Source of the DNA: Acinetobacter calcoaceticus
GTDB lineage: Bacteria > Pseudomonadota > Gammaproteobacteria > Pseudomonadales > Moraxellaceae
Assembly (NCBI RefSeq): GCF_900520355.1
Contig: NZ_LS999521.1
Location: 3,224,001-3,288,000, forward strand
Length of the DNA stretch: 64,000 nt
Direction of reading: 5' to 3'
Shown here: in pieces, positions 32,805 through 43,075 of the stretch
Position numbering within the stretch: the stretch's first letter is position 1
Layout: the number at the start of each line of letters is the position of its first letter
Program-made: the position numbers and the translations under genes
The notes under the pieces: generated by a model
Told to the model about the DNA's origin: nothing
Seen by the model: the letters and a program-made list of their open reading frames with translations, nothing else
Database searches by the model: none

Positions 32805-33722
32805 ATGGCTGATACAAGTATTCCTAAGGATATCGCTGATAGCCTCACAAGCATATTTACCAATATTAATACCGAACGTATTAGTGAAATTTTAGTCGCT
32901 GTTGTGCTCTGTTTTATTGGTTTTGTTCTTGCTCGTATTATTTCAAATACATTCATTAGAACCATTGGCTCACGTTTTAATGCTCATCAACGTTTGGTGT
33001 GGCGCCGCGGTATTTTTTATTTTATTTTCTTACTCTTCATTATGACGAGTTTAAAAGAAGCTGGTTTTAAACTCAGTGTATTTCTTGGTGCGGCAGGGAT
33101 TTTAACCGTAGCACTTGGTTTCGCATCGCAAACGTCTGCCAGTAACTTAATCAGTGGTTTATTTTTGATTGGCGAAGGTTCGTTTGAAGTCGGGGATACG
33201 ATCCAGATTACCCTGATTCGTGGAAATACGATTGAAGGTGAAGTGATCTCAATTGATTTGCTTTCTGTAAAACTACTTACATTAGACAATGTCTATATTC
33301 GTCTGCCAAATGAACAGCTTATTCGTGCTCCCGTACACAACTTATCTAAATACCCAATTCGGCGAATTCCAATTACACTCGCAATTAACTTTCACGAAGA
33401 CATCATTAAAGTTCGTGAAGTTCTACTTAACGTAGCAGCTCATTATCCGCTTGTATTAGATGACCCAAAGCCTGCTGTTACAGTTACTGCATTCAGAGAA
33501 TCATCGATTGAACTTTTATTTGCAATGTGGTGTAGACAAGAAAATTCTTTAAAAGTCCGAGATGAGATGCAAGAAAGAATTCGAAATGGATTTTTAGATA
33601 ATCAGATTGAAATTCCTGTTCCTAAAATGGGTTTGATTGATCGACCACCTACTGTTTTTGCTGAAGATGATATCGATCAATACACTAATCAAAATGAGTT
33701 AAAACGAGAGCCTAAAGCTTAG
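32805..33722 (+). CDS. mscS: Small-conductance mechanosensitive channel, MscS family
   Basis: The 305-residue product has transmembrane segments around residues 25-45, 65-85 and 90-115. The pore helix is GAAGILTVALGFASQTSASNLISGLFLI, followed by a beta domain (FEVGDTIQI) and an alpha/beta vestibule. It opens on membrane tension to release solutes during hypo-osmotic shock. It follows the DUF432-like gene by 9 nt and its 3' end overlaps the convergent DUF2339-type gene by 11 bp. Confidence 0.92.
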   Translation: MADTSIPKDIADSLTSIFTNINTERISEILVAVVLCFIGFVLARIISNTFIRTIGSRFNAHQRLVWRRGIFYFIFLLFIMTSLKEAGFKLSVFLGAAGILTVALGFASQTSASNLISGLFLIGEGSFEVGDTIQITLIRGNTIEGEVISIDLLSVKLLTLDNVYIRLPNEQLIRAPVHNLSKYPIRRIPITLAINFHEDIIKVREVLLNVAAHYPLVLDDPKPAVTVTAFRESSIELLFAMWCRQENSLKVRDEMQERIRNGFLDNQIEIPVPKMGLIDRPPTVFAEDDIDQYTNQNELKREPKA

Positions 33723-36516
33723 GCTCTTCATTTTTTTGTACAGAGGATGACGGTGGTAATGGTGCAAGATAAGCAATAATTAACATTACCCCACCCGCCC
33801 CAATAAATGAAATGACTCGAGTTAATGTCGCACTTTGCGATAGATCAAGCAAAATTAGTTTTAATACGACAATTCCTAAAAGCGCAGCACCCACAAACCA
33901 CAATTGACGAATCATTCTTCGACTAGAGAATGTGGTTAAAACGAATGCCAAGATGACCCAAAGCAATGTCAAACTTAACTGTACTAGACCATTTGTCCAA
34001 ATTGCAGCACTCCAGAGTGGCGTCGCCCAATAATGGTGCAAACTTCTAACCACCACATTACTGAATACTAATAATCCCACTAGAATTGTTGTAATTTTAA
34101 AAGTCCACTCCAGTGATTTATCTTGATCAAAAGCATGTTGATAGATAATAAAGAGAAGACCTGCAAATACTACAATTGAAAGAAAATCAGTTAAGTTCAA
34201 CAATGGAACAAAATAAAGGTACTCGGCAGAATGGATATCGACACTCACCACAAGCAACCATAGTAAACTTAGGCACCACACCGGAATTTGATGTAACAAA
34301 GCAGTTTTATGGGACTGGTAAGCCCAAATCGAATAAACCACTGGAACGAAAGCCAAAGCAACAATTGGCATTTGTGGAAAAATCGCCAAACCAACCGTGG
34401 CTAATGCCATCCAACTTAAACCAGCCCATGCCTTTAAAGACCCAAACTGACCTGACTGCGGTTGAGCCATAATGAATAAAGCACTGAGGAATGTTGCTGC
34501 AATGAGGAAAGTACCCTGTTGCAATATGCTCGGCCATTTAAATACGCTGAATATTTGACTGGTAAAGGCCTCACCCAAAATTAACAACAATAAAAGGCTA
34601 ATTAGACTTAACTGTAAACTCTGCCATTGGACTCTTAGTTTGTAGTGAACGACTACACTAAATATTGATAATAATAATATCGCAACCATCAAATATGGGC
34701 TTAAGCCGTGATTTTGCCATGTCAATATTTCTATACCAGCGACAGCACCTGCATACATCCCTAAGCACAAGAAAATACCGCTAAACATGCTGGCACTAAA
34801 ATAGTGTTGCTCTTTACTGTTGTATTGCAACAAATAGAAGGCTGAAATAAATTGGGCGATTGCATAAATACTTGTACTCAATGTTGGGAATTGTTCATTT
34901 GCCCAAAATTGATAAAACAATGCAATTGAACTTAGTAAAACTAAAATTACACCAATATATCGGCTTAAACGGTAGCGCTCAGTTACACCCCATACAATTA
35001 AGGCCGTACCTTGAGCGACCCAACCAATTGCAGTCCAGTGTGCTCCTTTCGCGAGTGGAAAGATTAGAGCAAAAAATGCAACGGCGAGAATGAAAAAGCT
35101 TTTTGCCAACACCGAAAGTTGAGGATGGGTCTTTTTGATCCAGAAAGTTAATACGGCATAAGTACCAGCCAAAACAGCAGCACCAATCGTCAACGCTTGG
35201 GTAGACTCATGAACTAAATAGGCATGTAGCGTAAAGCCAAGTACAGGCACACTAAAAATAAGACCAACATCTAACAGTGGAGGTAAACGAATCCCTTCTC
35301 GTTTTTCAGGTGTTGAAACTCGAGATATATTTTGGCTATAACGCACACTGAGCCAAATAAATAATCCTATATGCAGCCATAAAATCCAGTCTAATGTGTC
35401 AAATTTTGCAGGTTCTGCATAAAAACCTATCGCGCTACCACCAATAAACATCGTGGCAAAGAAAGTGATTTGATTCAAAACTTTCCAAGGCTGAATAAAG
35501 TTAACGGCAGCAACAGCAAGATTAATGACCAAATAGTAGCTAAATAAGAAAACCACATCGGGACGATATTGCGGAATGACCAGTGGCGCTGCGTAAGCCA
35601 TGCCGAGTGCTAAAATCGCTAAATAAATCGCCTGTTGCTTTAAACTTAAAAATACAGTGATTGCTAATAAAATAGTAAATAAGATGCTAGCTGTAGTTAG
35701 GCTGGCAATCACACCAAAATGATGCGAGAACACAAGTGTTAGGAATACAACTGCCAGTCCGACACCTTGCAATGCCACAGCAAAAAGTTGATTTTTCTTT
35801 TGTAAGATATATCCAAATGCCGTTAATACACCTCCAGCAACAGCGATAAACCCAAGTTTCAAACCCAAACTTAGCTGCCAGTGCTCGCTTGCGAAACGCA
35901 GTAACAACACTACCCCAACCATGAGCACAGCAACAGCAACTCTTAAAATCGGATTGCCATGTACCATCCAATCTATTGCTGGTTGCCACCATGCAGTTTG
36001 TACAGGAGCTAAATTTTCTTTTTGGTCTAAAGAGTTCATTTCAGGTAGAGCAGGCTTGATCATATTGTTTGGATCAATTTGCCCCGATACAGGCGTTACA
36101 ACATCTGTATTTATTGCTTCATTTACATGAACATTTTGTTTTGCTGTCTCGAGGTACAATAGTCTTGTATGGAATGCACTAATCGTTTGGACCAAACATA
36201 ACAATAAAACCAGTAATGCACCGCCAGCAATCCACATCCAGTGATTCATATAAGCAACTAACGCAACCAAGGCAGCCGTATAAATCACTGTTGTTTGCAT
36301 ACGAATAGAATAAAGAGGATTTGCCTGATGTGAAAACTGTTGTTCTAAATGAGTCAGACGCTGATGCAAATTTGATAATAACTGAACCAGTACTACCACG
36401 AGTGCAATCGATAAAGCAGCAACAGCACTCTGGAATTTAAAACCAATCGAAATGGCTAAAAACAAAGTCAAAGCGATCAAAACAATGATCATTCCCTGTT
36501 TGTCTTTTTTATACAT
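33712..36516 (-). CDS. Large polytopic membrane protein (DUF2339 type)
   Basis: The 934-residue protein has more than 20 predicted hydrophobic helices. A cytoplasmic loop after the first two carries a coiled-coil-like LHQRLTHLEQQFSH. This is the character of the DUF2339 family; no function is known. Helices such as VAVAVLMVGVVLLLRFASEHW and the final WFVGAALLGIVVLKLILLDL are conserved-looking. Transcription is monocistronic; it diverges from polA. Confidence 0.8.
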   Translation of the reverse strand: MYKKDKQGMIIVLIALTLFLAISIGFKFQSAVAALSIALVVVLVQLLSNLHQRLTHLEQQFSHQANPLYSIRMQTTVIYTAALVALVAYMNHWMWIAGGALLVLLLCLVQTISAFHTRLLYLETAKQNVHVNEAINTDVVTPVSGQIDPNNMIKPALPEMNSLDQKENLAPVQTAWWQPAIDWMVHGNPILRVAVAVLMVGVVLLLRFASEHWQLSLGLKLGFIAVAGGVLTAFGYILQKKNQLFAVALQGVGLAVVFLTLVFSHHFGVIASLTTASILFTILLAITVFLSLKQQAIYLAILALGMAYAAPLVIPQYRPDVVFLFSYYLVINLAVAAVNFIQPWKVLNQITFFATMFIGGSAIGFYAEPAKFDTLDWILWLHIGLFIWLSVRYSQNISRVSTPEKREGIRLPPLLDVGLIFSVPVLGFTLHAYLVHESTQALTIGAAVLAGTYAVLTFWIKKTHPQLSVLAKSFFILAVAFFALIFPLAKGAHWTAIGWVAQGTALIVWGVTERYRLSRYIGVILVLLSSIALFYQFWANEQFPTLSTSIYAIAQFISAFYLLQYNSKEQHYFSASMFSGIFLCLGMYAGAVAGIEILTWQNHGLSPYLMVAILLLSIFSVVVHYKLRVQWQSLQLSLISLLLLLILGEAFTSQIFSVFKWPSILQQGTFLIAATFLSALFIMAQPQSGQFGSLKAWAGLSWMALATVGLAIFPQMPIVALAFVPVVYSIWAYQSHKTALLHQIPVWCLSLLWLLVVSVDIHSAEYLYFVPLLNLTDFLSIVVFAGLLFIIYQHAFDQDKSLEWTFKITTILVGLLVFSNVVVRSLHHYWATPLWSAAIWTNGLVQLSLTLLWVILAFVLTTFSSRRMIRQLWFVGAALLGIVVLKLILLDLSQSATLTRVISFIGAGGVMLIIAYLAPLPPSSSVQKNEEPKL

Positions 36517-36670
36517 GGGCTTAGCAATATGACACCTTCATTACATGTCATCTTACTTCAAGGCAATACAAGCGTATATTTATACATACAAAATACTGCA
36601 AAAATCATAAACCTGCATTCATATCCGTTTTCACGTAAAATACCCGTAATTCAGATTAAGGAATTGTTCA

Positions 36671-39442
36671 ATGCCACCATTTGTCTTGGTTGATGGGTCC
36701 TATTTTTTATTTCGTGCATATCATGCATTACCACCATTGACGACCTCTACAGGGTTACATACCAATGCAATACGTGGAGCAATTTCTGCGATTCAAAAAC
36801 TTATGCGTCGTATGCAACCGACGCATATGGCCGTAATTTTTGACACTCCCGAACCAACCTTCCGTCATAAGCTTTCACCCATTTATAAAGGTGATCGCCC
36901 AACAATGCCCGAAGAGTTATCTCAACAAATTCCATATTTACATGCATTGATTAAAGCTCAAGGTATTCCTTTATATAGTCTCCCTGGCGCAGAAGCGGAT
37001 GACATTATTGGTACACTTGCTAAACGTGCCGTACTCGAAGGCCACCATGTTCTCATCTCGACTGGAGATAAAGACATGGCTCAATTAGTTAATGATCATG
37101 TAAAGTTAGAAGATAGTTTTAAAGATCGCGTAATGGACACTGACGGTGTATTTGAGAAGTTTGGAGTTTGGCCAAATCAGATTATCGACTACTTGACTCT
37201 GATGGGCGATGCATCCGACGGTATTATGGGTGTTCCAGGCATTGGTGCAAAAACAGCAGCAAAATTACTGACTGAATATGGCACCCTAGAGAATATTATT
37301 GCCAATGCAGACCAACTTAAAGGCAAGATTAGTCAGAATATTAAAGATAATTTAGACAATATTAAGCTTGATCATCAGCTAGCAAGTATTGTGTGTGATC
37401 TTCCTTTAGAACTCGACTGGCATGAATTAAAGCTTATCGACCCAAATGTTGATGCTTTGCGTAACTTATATACTGAACTTGAGTTTAGAAATCAGTTACA
37501 GTCACTTGACCATCCAAATAATCCGAACAGCTCTGCTTATAAACAACAAGTTTCACAAGTCGTAGTACAAGATGAGGTTAAACCAGCTGATTCGATAGAA
37601 ACCGAAGATCAGGCCAGTTTAACGAGTCAAGATGACCAGCTTGGGACTGCCAATTACCACACTGTTTTAACTCAAGAAGCATGGGATCAACTCTGGCAAC
37701 GCATGCAAAATGCCGATCATTTTGCGATTGATACAGAAACCACGAGTCTTGATTATCGTATTGCCGAAATGGTTGGTTTTTCAATCGCATTTGATGCACA
37801 AGATGCTTACTATGTTCCTTTGGCGCATAACTATGAAAATGCGCCACAGCAACTGAACCGTGAGCAAATTCTGGCTCAAATTAAGCCTGTACTAGAAAAT
37901 GAAGCGGTTAAAAAAATCGGTCATCATCTTAAATACGATGCACATATTTTCGCTAACCATGGAATTGAGTTAAAAGGCTGGTATTTCGACAGCATGTTGG
38001 CGTCTTATGTACTGAATGCAGCAGCAACTCGTCATGGAATGGATGATGTTGCCCGTGTCTACCTAAGTCACTTAACAACGACTTTTGAGCAAATTGCTGG
38101 CAAAGGTGCAAAGCAGAAAACATTTAATCAAATTGAGATTGAAGTCGCTGCTCACTATGCAGCAGAAGATGCACATGTGACCTATCGTTTGTATGAAGTC
38201 CTTTCAAACAAACTTAAACCATTTCCTGAACTAGAAAATATTTTATATAACATCGAAATGCCAGTTGCCCGAATTTTATCGAGTATGGAAGAGAATGGCA
38301 TTCGTTTAGATCATGCATTCCTCGATAACTTAAGTGTTGAATTTGCAAAAACTATGGAAGGTCTTGAAAATCAAGCCATGGAAATTGCAGATGAAACTTT
38401 TAATATTGCTTCACCTAAACAAGTAGGGGAAATTCTATTTGATAAATTAGGAATCAAAGGCGGGAAAAAAACTGCAACTGGGCAATACAGTACAAGCGAA
38501 AGTGTTTTAGAAAAAATTGAACATCCTTTAGCGGAAATTATTTTAGAACATCGCGGTTTAGCAAAGTTAAAGAGTACCTATACGGACCGTCTGGTTGAAC
38601 AATCTCATAATGATACGCATCGTGTACATACGAGCTATCATCAAGCGCTAACAGCGACAGGTCGCCTATCCTCTTCCGATCCTAACTTACAAAATATTCC
38701 AATTCGTAGACAAATTGGCCGTCAGATTCGTAAAGCTTTCATTGCACCGGAAGGCCGAGTTCTATTGGCTGCCGATTACTCGCAAATTGAACTACGTTTA
38801 ATGGCACATTTTTCTCAAGATGATGCTTTAGTACATGCGTTCCAACATGGACAAGATGTTCACCGTCGTACTGCCGCCGAAGTATTAGGTATTGCAATTG
38901 AAGATGTGACTAATGACCAGCGTCGTCAAGCCAAAGCAGTAAACTTTGGTCTACTTTATGGTATGTCTGAGTTTGGCTTAATTCGTCAATTAGGCTTCAC
39001 ACGTCAAGAATCGCAAAACTATATCAAGCAATATTTCCAACGTTATCCTGGCATTTATGAATATATGCAACGCACGCGTCAAGTTGCCTCAGAACAAGGG
39101 TTTGTTGAAACCATTTTAGGTCGTCGTCTTTATACACCAGATATTGATGCACGAAATGTGATGGTGCGTAAGGCTGCCGAACGTGCAGCTATCAATGCAC
39201 CTTTACAAGGTAGTGCAGCTGATATTATTAAACTTGCGATGATTGAAGTAGATAAAATTCTGCCAAAAGATCAGGCAAAGTTACTTCTTCAAGTACACGA
39301 TGAATTAGTTTTTGAAGTAGATCAAAACATTGCCGATGAGCTTTCTAAGCAAATTGCAAATGTTATGGAATCGGTTCTAGAAATTTCAGTGCCTTTACTT
39401 GTTGAAGTAGGACAAGGTCTAAACTGGGATGATGCTCATTAA
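36671..39442 (+). CDS. polA: DNA polymerase I
   Basis: The 923-residue enzyme has three domains. The 5'-nuclease domain spans residues 1-290 (VDGSYFLFRAYHALPP, GAEADDIIG). The proofreading domain has intact metal ligands starting at about residue 352 (DTETTSLDYR). The polymerase domain carries motif A DYSQIELRLMAHF at about 702, motif B RRQAKAVNFGLLYG and motif C QVHDELVFEV. It acts in Okazaki fragment maturation and excision repair. The linker between nuclease and exonuclease is rich in Gln, Asp and Glu. It starts after AAGGAATTG. Confidence 0.97.
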   Translation: MPPFVLVDGSYFLFRAYHALPPLTTSTGLHTNAIRGAISAIQKLMRRMQPTHMAVIFDTPEPTFRHKLSPIYKGDRPTMPEELSQQIPYLHALIKAQGIPLYSLPGAEADDIIGTLAKRAVLEGHHVLISTGDKDMAQLVNDHVKLEDSFKDRVMDTDGVFEKFGVWPNQIIDYLTLMGDASDGIMGVPGIGAKTAAKLLTEYGTLENIIANADQLKGKISQNIKDNLDNIKLDHQLASIVCDLPLELDWHELKLIDPNVDALRNLYTELEFRNQLQSLDHPNNPNSSAYKQQVSQVVVQDEVKPADSIETEDQASLTSQDDQLGTANYHTVLTQEAWDQLWQRMQNADHFAIDTETTSLDYRIAEMVGFSIAFDAQDAYYVPLAHNYENAPQQLNREQILAQIKPVLENEAVKKIGHHLKYDAHIFANHGIELKGWYFDSMLASYVLNAAATRHGMDDVARVYLSHLTTTFEQIAGKGAKQKTFNQIEIEVAAHYAAEDAHVTYRLYEVLSNKLKPFPELENILYNIEMPVARILSSMEENGIRLDHAFLDNLSVEFAKTMEGLENQAMEIADETFNIASPKQVGEILFDKLGIKGGKKTATGQYSTSESVLEKIEHPLAEIILEHRGLAKLKSTYTDRLVEQSHNDTHRVHTSYHQALTATGRLSSSDPNLQNIPIRRQIGRQIRKAFIAPEGRVLLAADYSQIELRLMAHFSQDDALVHAFQHGQDVHRRTAAEVLGIAIEDVTNDQRRQAKAVNFGLLYGMSEFGLIRQLGFTRQESQNYIKQYFQRYPGIYEYMQRTRQVASEQGFVETILGRRLYTPDIDARNVMVRKAAERAAINAPLQGSAADIIKLAMIEVDKILPKDQAKLLLQVHDELVFEVDQNIADELSKQIANVMESVLEISVPLLVEVGQGLNWDDAH

Positions 39443-39453
39443 TTAACAGAAAT

Positions 39454-39486
39454 AAAAAAAGGGCTGTTAAATACAGCCCTTTTTTA
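39454..39486. terminator. Bidirectional terminator between polA and yggT
   Basis: Stem GGGCTGT-TAAAT-ACAGCCC flanked by seven A and seven T residues, between convergent genes. Confidence 0.92.
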
Positions 39487-39496
39487 TTGAATCAGC

Positions 39497-40066
39497 TTAA
39501 AGTCCGGTTAAGAGAACTTTCGCTACTTCATTCATTAATATCTCGGCAATATAGAGTGCCAAAAATGCCAAAATTGGAGATAAATCAATCATTCCCATAT
39601 TAGGCAATAAACGACGGAATGGCGCGAGTAATGGTTCAGCTAAATCTTGAATCACCTCAATATAAGGTGAACGCGATTGCGTAAACATGACCACCCAACT
39701 CAAAATGATTGTTGCGAAAATTAAATAACGGCAGAAACGAATCAAATCCTGAATCATGGTTACAAATGTCAGAATCAGTAAATGAATCGGACTATTTGGC
39801 ATAGAGCCAGAAAGATACATCACACCGAAAATTTTCAGTAAATACAACGTAATTAAAAGAACCAACGCAGCCAAATTAAATCGGCCTTTTGCGACCGTCG
39901 GAAAAATTCGGCCAAAAATATCAACAATCTTAGTCGCTTTTACGGTCGATAAAACCACAGGATTATAAGGACTTACTGCCGCTAATTGTATTAAAAAACG
40001 GAAAAAGACCAATAAAATCGCGACATTAATTAAAATTCCAAAAATTAGCGCAGAATTTGCACCCAT
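39497..40066 (-). CDS. YggT-family integral membrane protein
   Basis: The 189-residue product contains two YggT units, each with two hydrophobic helices and the motif of the form SRSPYIEVIQDLAEPLLAPFRRLLP. The first unit has the matching variant VSPYNPVVLSTVKATKIVDIF. Such proteins neighbour proC in many bacteria, as here 21 bp downstream of it. The role is unclear; some family members are linked to osmotic stress or cell division in other bacteria. Confidence 0.88.
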   Translation of the reverse strand: MGANSALIFGILINVAILLVFFRFLIQLAAVSPYNPVVLSTVKATKIVDIFGRIFPTVAKGRFNLAALVLLITLYLLKIFGVMYLSGSMPNSPIHLLILTFVTMIQDLIRFCRYLIFATIILSWVVMFTQSRSPYIEVIQDLAEPLLAPFRRLLPNMGMIDLSPILAFLALYIAEILMNEVAKVLLTGL

Positions 40067-40087
40067 AGTTGTCTTATCCTATTTAAG

Positions 40088-40918
40088 CTATTTCGCACTG
40101 TCACTCAATTCTTGAGCCAATTCTTGACTACGCTTCTGAGCAGCAGCCAATGCAGATTGAATATTTTGGGAGATTTGTGCACGGTCAAAAACTTCAAGTG
40201 CAGCTTGTGTTGTACCATTTGGCGATGTCACATTCTTACGAAGTTCAGATGGAGTATTTGAACTGGTAATTGCCATTTGAGCTGCACCTAACGCCGTTTG
40301 AAGAGTCAAAGCGGTTGCAACTTTTTCATCCAGTCCTAAATTCTTACCCGCACGGATCATACTTTCCATCAAATAGAAAAAATATGCAGGACCTGAACCA
40401 GAAACTGCTGTTACCGCATCAATTTGAGCTTCGGAGTTTACCCAAATTGTTAAACCTGTGGCTGCTAAAATCTGACTTGTTAATTCACGATCCGAAGTAC
40501 CTACTACATCATTTGCATAGATACCATGCGCGCCTGTTTGAACCAGAGCTGGTGTATTTGGCATAACTCGTACAATTCGATCGCTATCAATTAAATTTGA
40601 TATTGTTTGAATTTCAGCACCAGCAATAATTGAAATGACCAATTTATCTGATAACAGACCTTTCAAGGGACGTAAAACAGTCGCCAAAACTTGGGGTTTT
40701 ACCGCCAGTACGACAACATCAGCATTTTGAATTGCAGCCACGTTATCTTGTGTGACGTGGACTTCTTTCTCTTGTAATAATTGACGGATCTGTTCAACAG
40801 GATCTGAAACAGTAATACGTGTCGGTGGTAAACCTCTTGAAATGAGCCCACCAATTAACGCTTGGGCCATATTACCGCCACCAATAAAACAGATATTACA
40901 ATTTACTGCACTTGCCAT
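40088..40918 (-). CDS. proC: Pyrroline-5-carboxylate reductase
   Basis: The product of about 276 residues has the NAD(P) fold CFIGGGNMAQALIGGLI and the substrate motif AVSGSGPAYFFYLMESMI with VTSPNGTTQAAL. It makes proline from pyrroline-5-carboxylate with NADPH. The conserved part fits ATG 40918; an ATG at 40933 adds five residues and lies deeper in tilS. Either way the start overlaps the tilS 3' end. Confidence 0.95.
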   Translation of the reverse strand: MASAVNCNICFIGGGNMAQALIGGLISRGLPPTRITVSDPVEQIRQLLQEKEVHVTQDNVAAIQNADVVVLAVKPQVLATVLRPLKGLLSDKLVISIIAGAEIQTISNLIDSDRIVRVMPNTPALVQTGAHGIYANDVVGTSDRELTSQILAATGLTIWVNSEAQIDAVTAVSGSGPAYFFYLMESMIRAGKNLGLDEKVATALTLQTALGAAQMAITSSNTPSELRKNVTSPNGTTQAALEVFDRAQISQNIQSALAAAQKRSQELAQELSDSAK

Positions 40919-42299
40919 AACCATATTCGCCATTTACCAGATTACAAGAATGAGAAATTAAATCTGGTTGCCATCCTCCTTGCTCACAATACGGAGACTG
41001 AGCCAACCAAAATCCTTTCGGTGTAAAAACCCCAAGCATAACATTATCTATGACTAATATTTGAATTGTATGACGAAGCCAAGGCAAAATATGTGCTTCT
41101 TGAATTGCTTTTTTTAACGGCCATTGGCCAACACGACCATATAAATGGACTTTTTCTCCACCCTGACGTCGAATTATTCTCAATTTTTTATTTAATAAAG
41201 ATGAAGCTAAACCGATATTTTTTTGTGTAATCTGAAAATTTCCTGAAGCGAAATGCACTATTTCTCCCATTTGGAAATGATGCTCCGATTCAGCCTCAAC
41301 AGGACTTAAGGTTTCAGCAAGAAAAACCTGCTTACTCAATCTATAAAGATTCTGTTGATAACGGACATAGTAAAACTGATTCCAGTGTAATGCTGCTTGT
41401 GCATCAGACTTTGAATCAATCACTTCATTTTTTAAGCGCTCGACCATTTCAAATGCAGGTCGATATTGCCCATCACCTTTCATCCAAACTGAAAGTAACT
41501 GACGCTGACGGGCAGCCGATAAATCTAACAGTTTAGTTAAGTCTAAACACTCAGCGGTACCACAATACTTTAAATCGACTATCAAAACTTCTTCTAAAAT
41601 TTCAGAAGCATCTTGCATCAAATAGCTGGTTCGACTAAGTGCTTGCTGCATTTTAGGAAATCGATTTTGTAAAAATGGCCAAAGTTCCTCACGTGACCAT
41701 GCTCGATCATAGTGAATATCGTAATTTGTAGGGTCATTTACATATTCAACTTCAAGTTGGGTAGTCCAATCGACAATTTGCTCACGAGTTAAATCTAAAA
41801 AAGGACGCCAAATTGTCATATCTACGCGGTAATCAATAGACTGCATAGCAGCAAGGCCATCAACACCTGCACCCGACATCAACCTCAACATTACTGTTTC
41901 AGCCTGATCTTGTTGATGATGAGCAAGTACTAAAATTTCGTTAGCTTGTAAATGCTGTCGATAAGCTTGATAACGTGCCTGACGTGCTTGAGCTTCCAAA
42001 TTACCGTCGGTAACTTGAACCTTTTGAATAATATAAGGGATATCTAAGCAAGTAGCTTGTTTAGCAACGAGTTTACCCCATTCTGCACTTTGTGATTGCA
42101 GTTGATGATCGATATAAATCGCTCGAATCTTTTGAGGGAAAATTTGAGACATCAAATGTAGTAGCAGCATTGAATCCATGCCGCCACTACATCCAATAAG
42201 AAAAGAACTATTTTCTGAAAACAGTTGAGCCTGCGTTAAGACATTATGCCTAAATTTGCGCTGCCAAACTTCATTAAACGTTGATAACGTGCTTCGCAT
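40896..42299 (-). CDS. tilS: tRNA(Ile)-lysidine synthase
   Basis: The 467-residue enzyme has the PP-loop [14 protein letters not shown] (residues 37-50), the [19 protein letters not shown] motif, the substrate-binding domain and a C-terminal beta domain. It converts cytidine 34 of the CAU-anticodon tRNA-Ile to lysidine, making it read AUA. The ATG used is inside the 3' end of accA (64 nt overlap). No in-frame ATG occurs between it and the PP-loop, so the overlap is probably real. Confidence 0.93.
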   Translation of the reverse strand: MRSTLSTFNEVWQRKFRHNVLTQAQLFSENSSFLIGCSGGMDSMLLLHLMSQIFPQKIRAIYIDHQLQSQSAEWGKLVAKQATCLDIPYIIQKVQVTDGNLEAQARQARYQAYRQHLQANEILVLAHHQQDQAETVMLRLMSGAGVDGLAAMQSIDYRVDMTIWRPFLDLTREQIVDWTTQLEVEYVNDPTNYDIHYDRAWSREELWPFLQNRFPKMQQALSRTSYLMQDASEILEEVLIVDLKYCGTAECLDLTKLLDLSAARQRQLLSVWMKGDGQYRPAFEMVERLKNEVIDSKSDAQAALHWNQFYYVRYQQNLYRLSKQVFLAETLSPVEAESEHHFQMGEIVHFASGNFQITQKNIGLASSLLNKKLRIIRRQGGEKVHLYGRVGQWPLKKAIQEAHILPWLRHTIQILVIDNVMLGVFTPKGFWLAQSPYCEQGGWQPDLISHSCNLVNGEYGYGKCSKL

Positions 42300-43057
42300 C
42301 GTTCATTTGCATCCATTGGTAGCAATTCATCCAAAGCCTGCTTCAAAACTACTTTTAGATTTTGCATTACATGCTCAGGATCTAAATGTGCCCCTTCACC
42401 TTCATCTACTACATATTCAACAATACCTAGAGATTGTAATTTATCTGCTGTCAAACCTAGAGCTTCGCTCGCTTGAGCCGCTTTTTCAGCAGTTTTCCAT
42501 AAAATAGATGCGCAGCCTTCTGGTGAAATCACAGAATAAATACTATGCGATAACATAATTACTCTGTCAGCAACGCCAATACCTAAAGCACCACCAGAAC
42601 CACCTTCACCAAGTACTGTTGCAACAACAGGAACCTTCAAACTTGAAAGTTGAGCAAGGCTAGTTGCAATTGCTTCGGCTTGTCCACGTTCTTCAGCACC
42701 AACACCAGGGTAAGCACCCATAGTATCAATAAACGTAAAGACCGGAAGATTAAAACGCTCAGCCATATCTAATAGGCGTTGAGATTTACGGTAACCTTCA
42801 GGGTTAGCCATACCGAAGTTATGCTTTAATTTTTCACGGGTACTACGACCACGGTGTTGTCCAATGACCATCACAGGTTGACCGTCAAAACGAGCAAGAC
42901 CACCTACCATCGCACCATCGTCACCAAACAAACGATCACCATGCAAGGCGTCAAATTCTGTAAAGATTTCACCGACATAATCTAGAAATTGCGGACGTTC
43001 AGGATGACGTGCAATTTGAACCGTTGTCCACGCTTTGGACTGAGTAGCTTTTTTCAT
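42236..43057 (-). CDS. accA: Acetyl-CoA carboxylase carboxyltransferase subunit alpha, short form
   Basis: The 273-residue product has the crotonase-fold core: [44 protein letters not shown] and [19 protein letters not shown]. Together with AccD it transfers CO2 from carboxybiotin to acetyl-CoA, the first step of fatty acid synthesis. Compared with the E. coli protein of 319 residues it lacks about 50 N-terminal residues; the in-frame stop of ppx 18 nt upstream rules out an extension. It follows ppx and overlaps tilS. Confidence 0.95.
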   Translation of the reverse strand: MKKATQSKAWTTVQIARHPERPQFLDYVGEIFTEFDALHGDRLFGDDGAMVGGLARFDGQPVMVIGQHRGRSTREKLKHNFGMANPEGYRKSQRLLDMAERFNLPVFTFIDTMGAYPGVGAEERGQAEAIATSLAQLSSLKVPVVATVLGEGGSGGALGIGVADRVIMLSHSIYSVISPEGCASILWKTAEKAAQASEALGLTADKLQSLGIVEYVVDEGEGAHLDPEHVMQNLKVVLKQALDELLPMDANERCEARYQRLMKFGSANLGIMS

Positions 43058-43075
43058 AGGTCGAATATTATCCCT

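Noticed and set aside
34176..34472. Plus-strand frame inside the DUF2339-type gene
   Set aside because: Hydrophilic complement of membrane-helix codons, no start signal.
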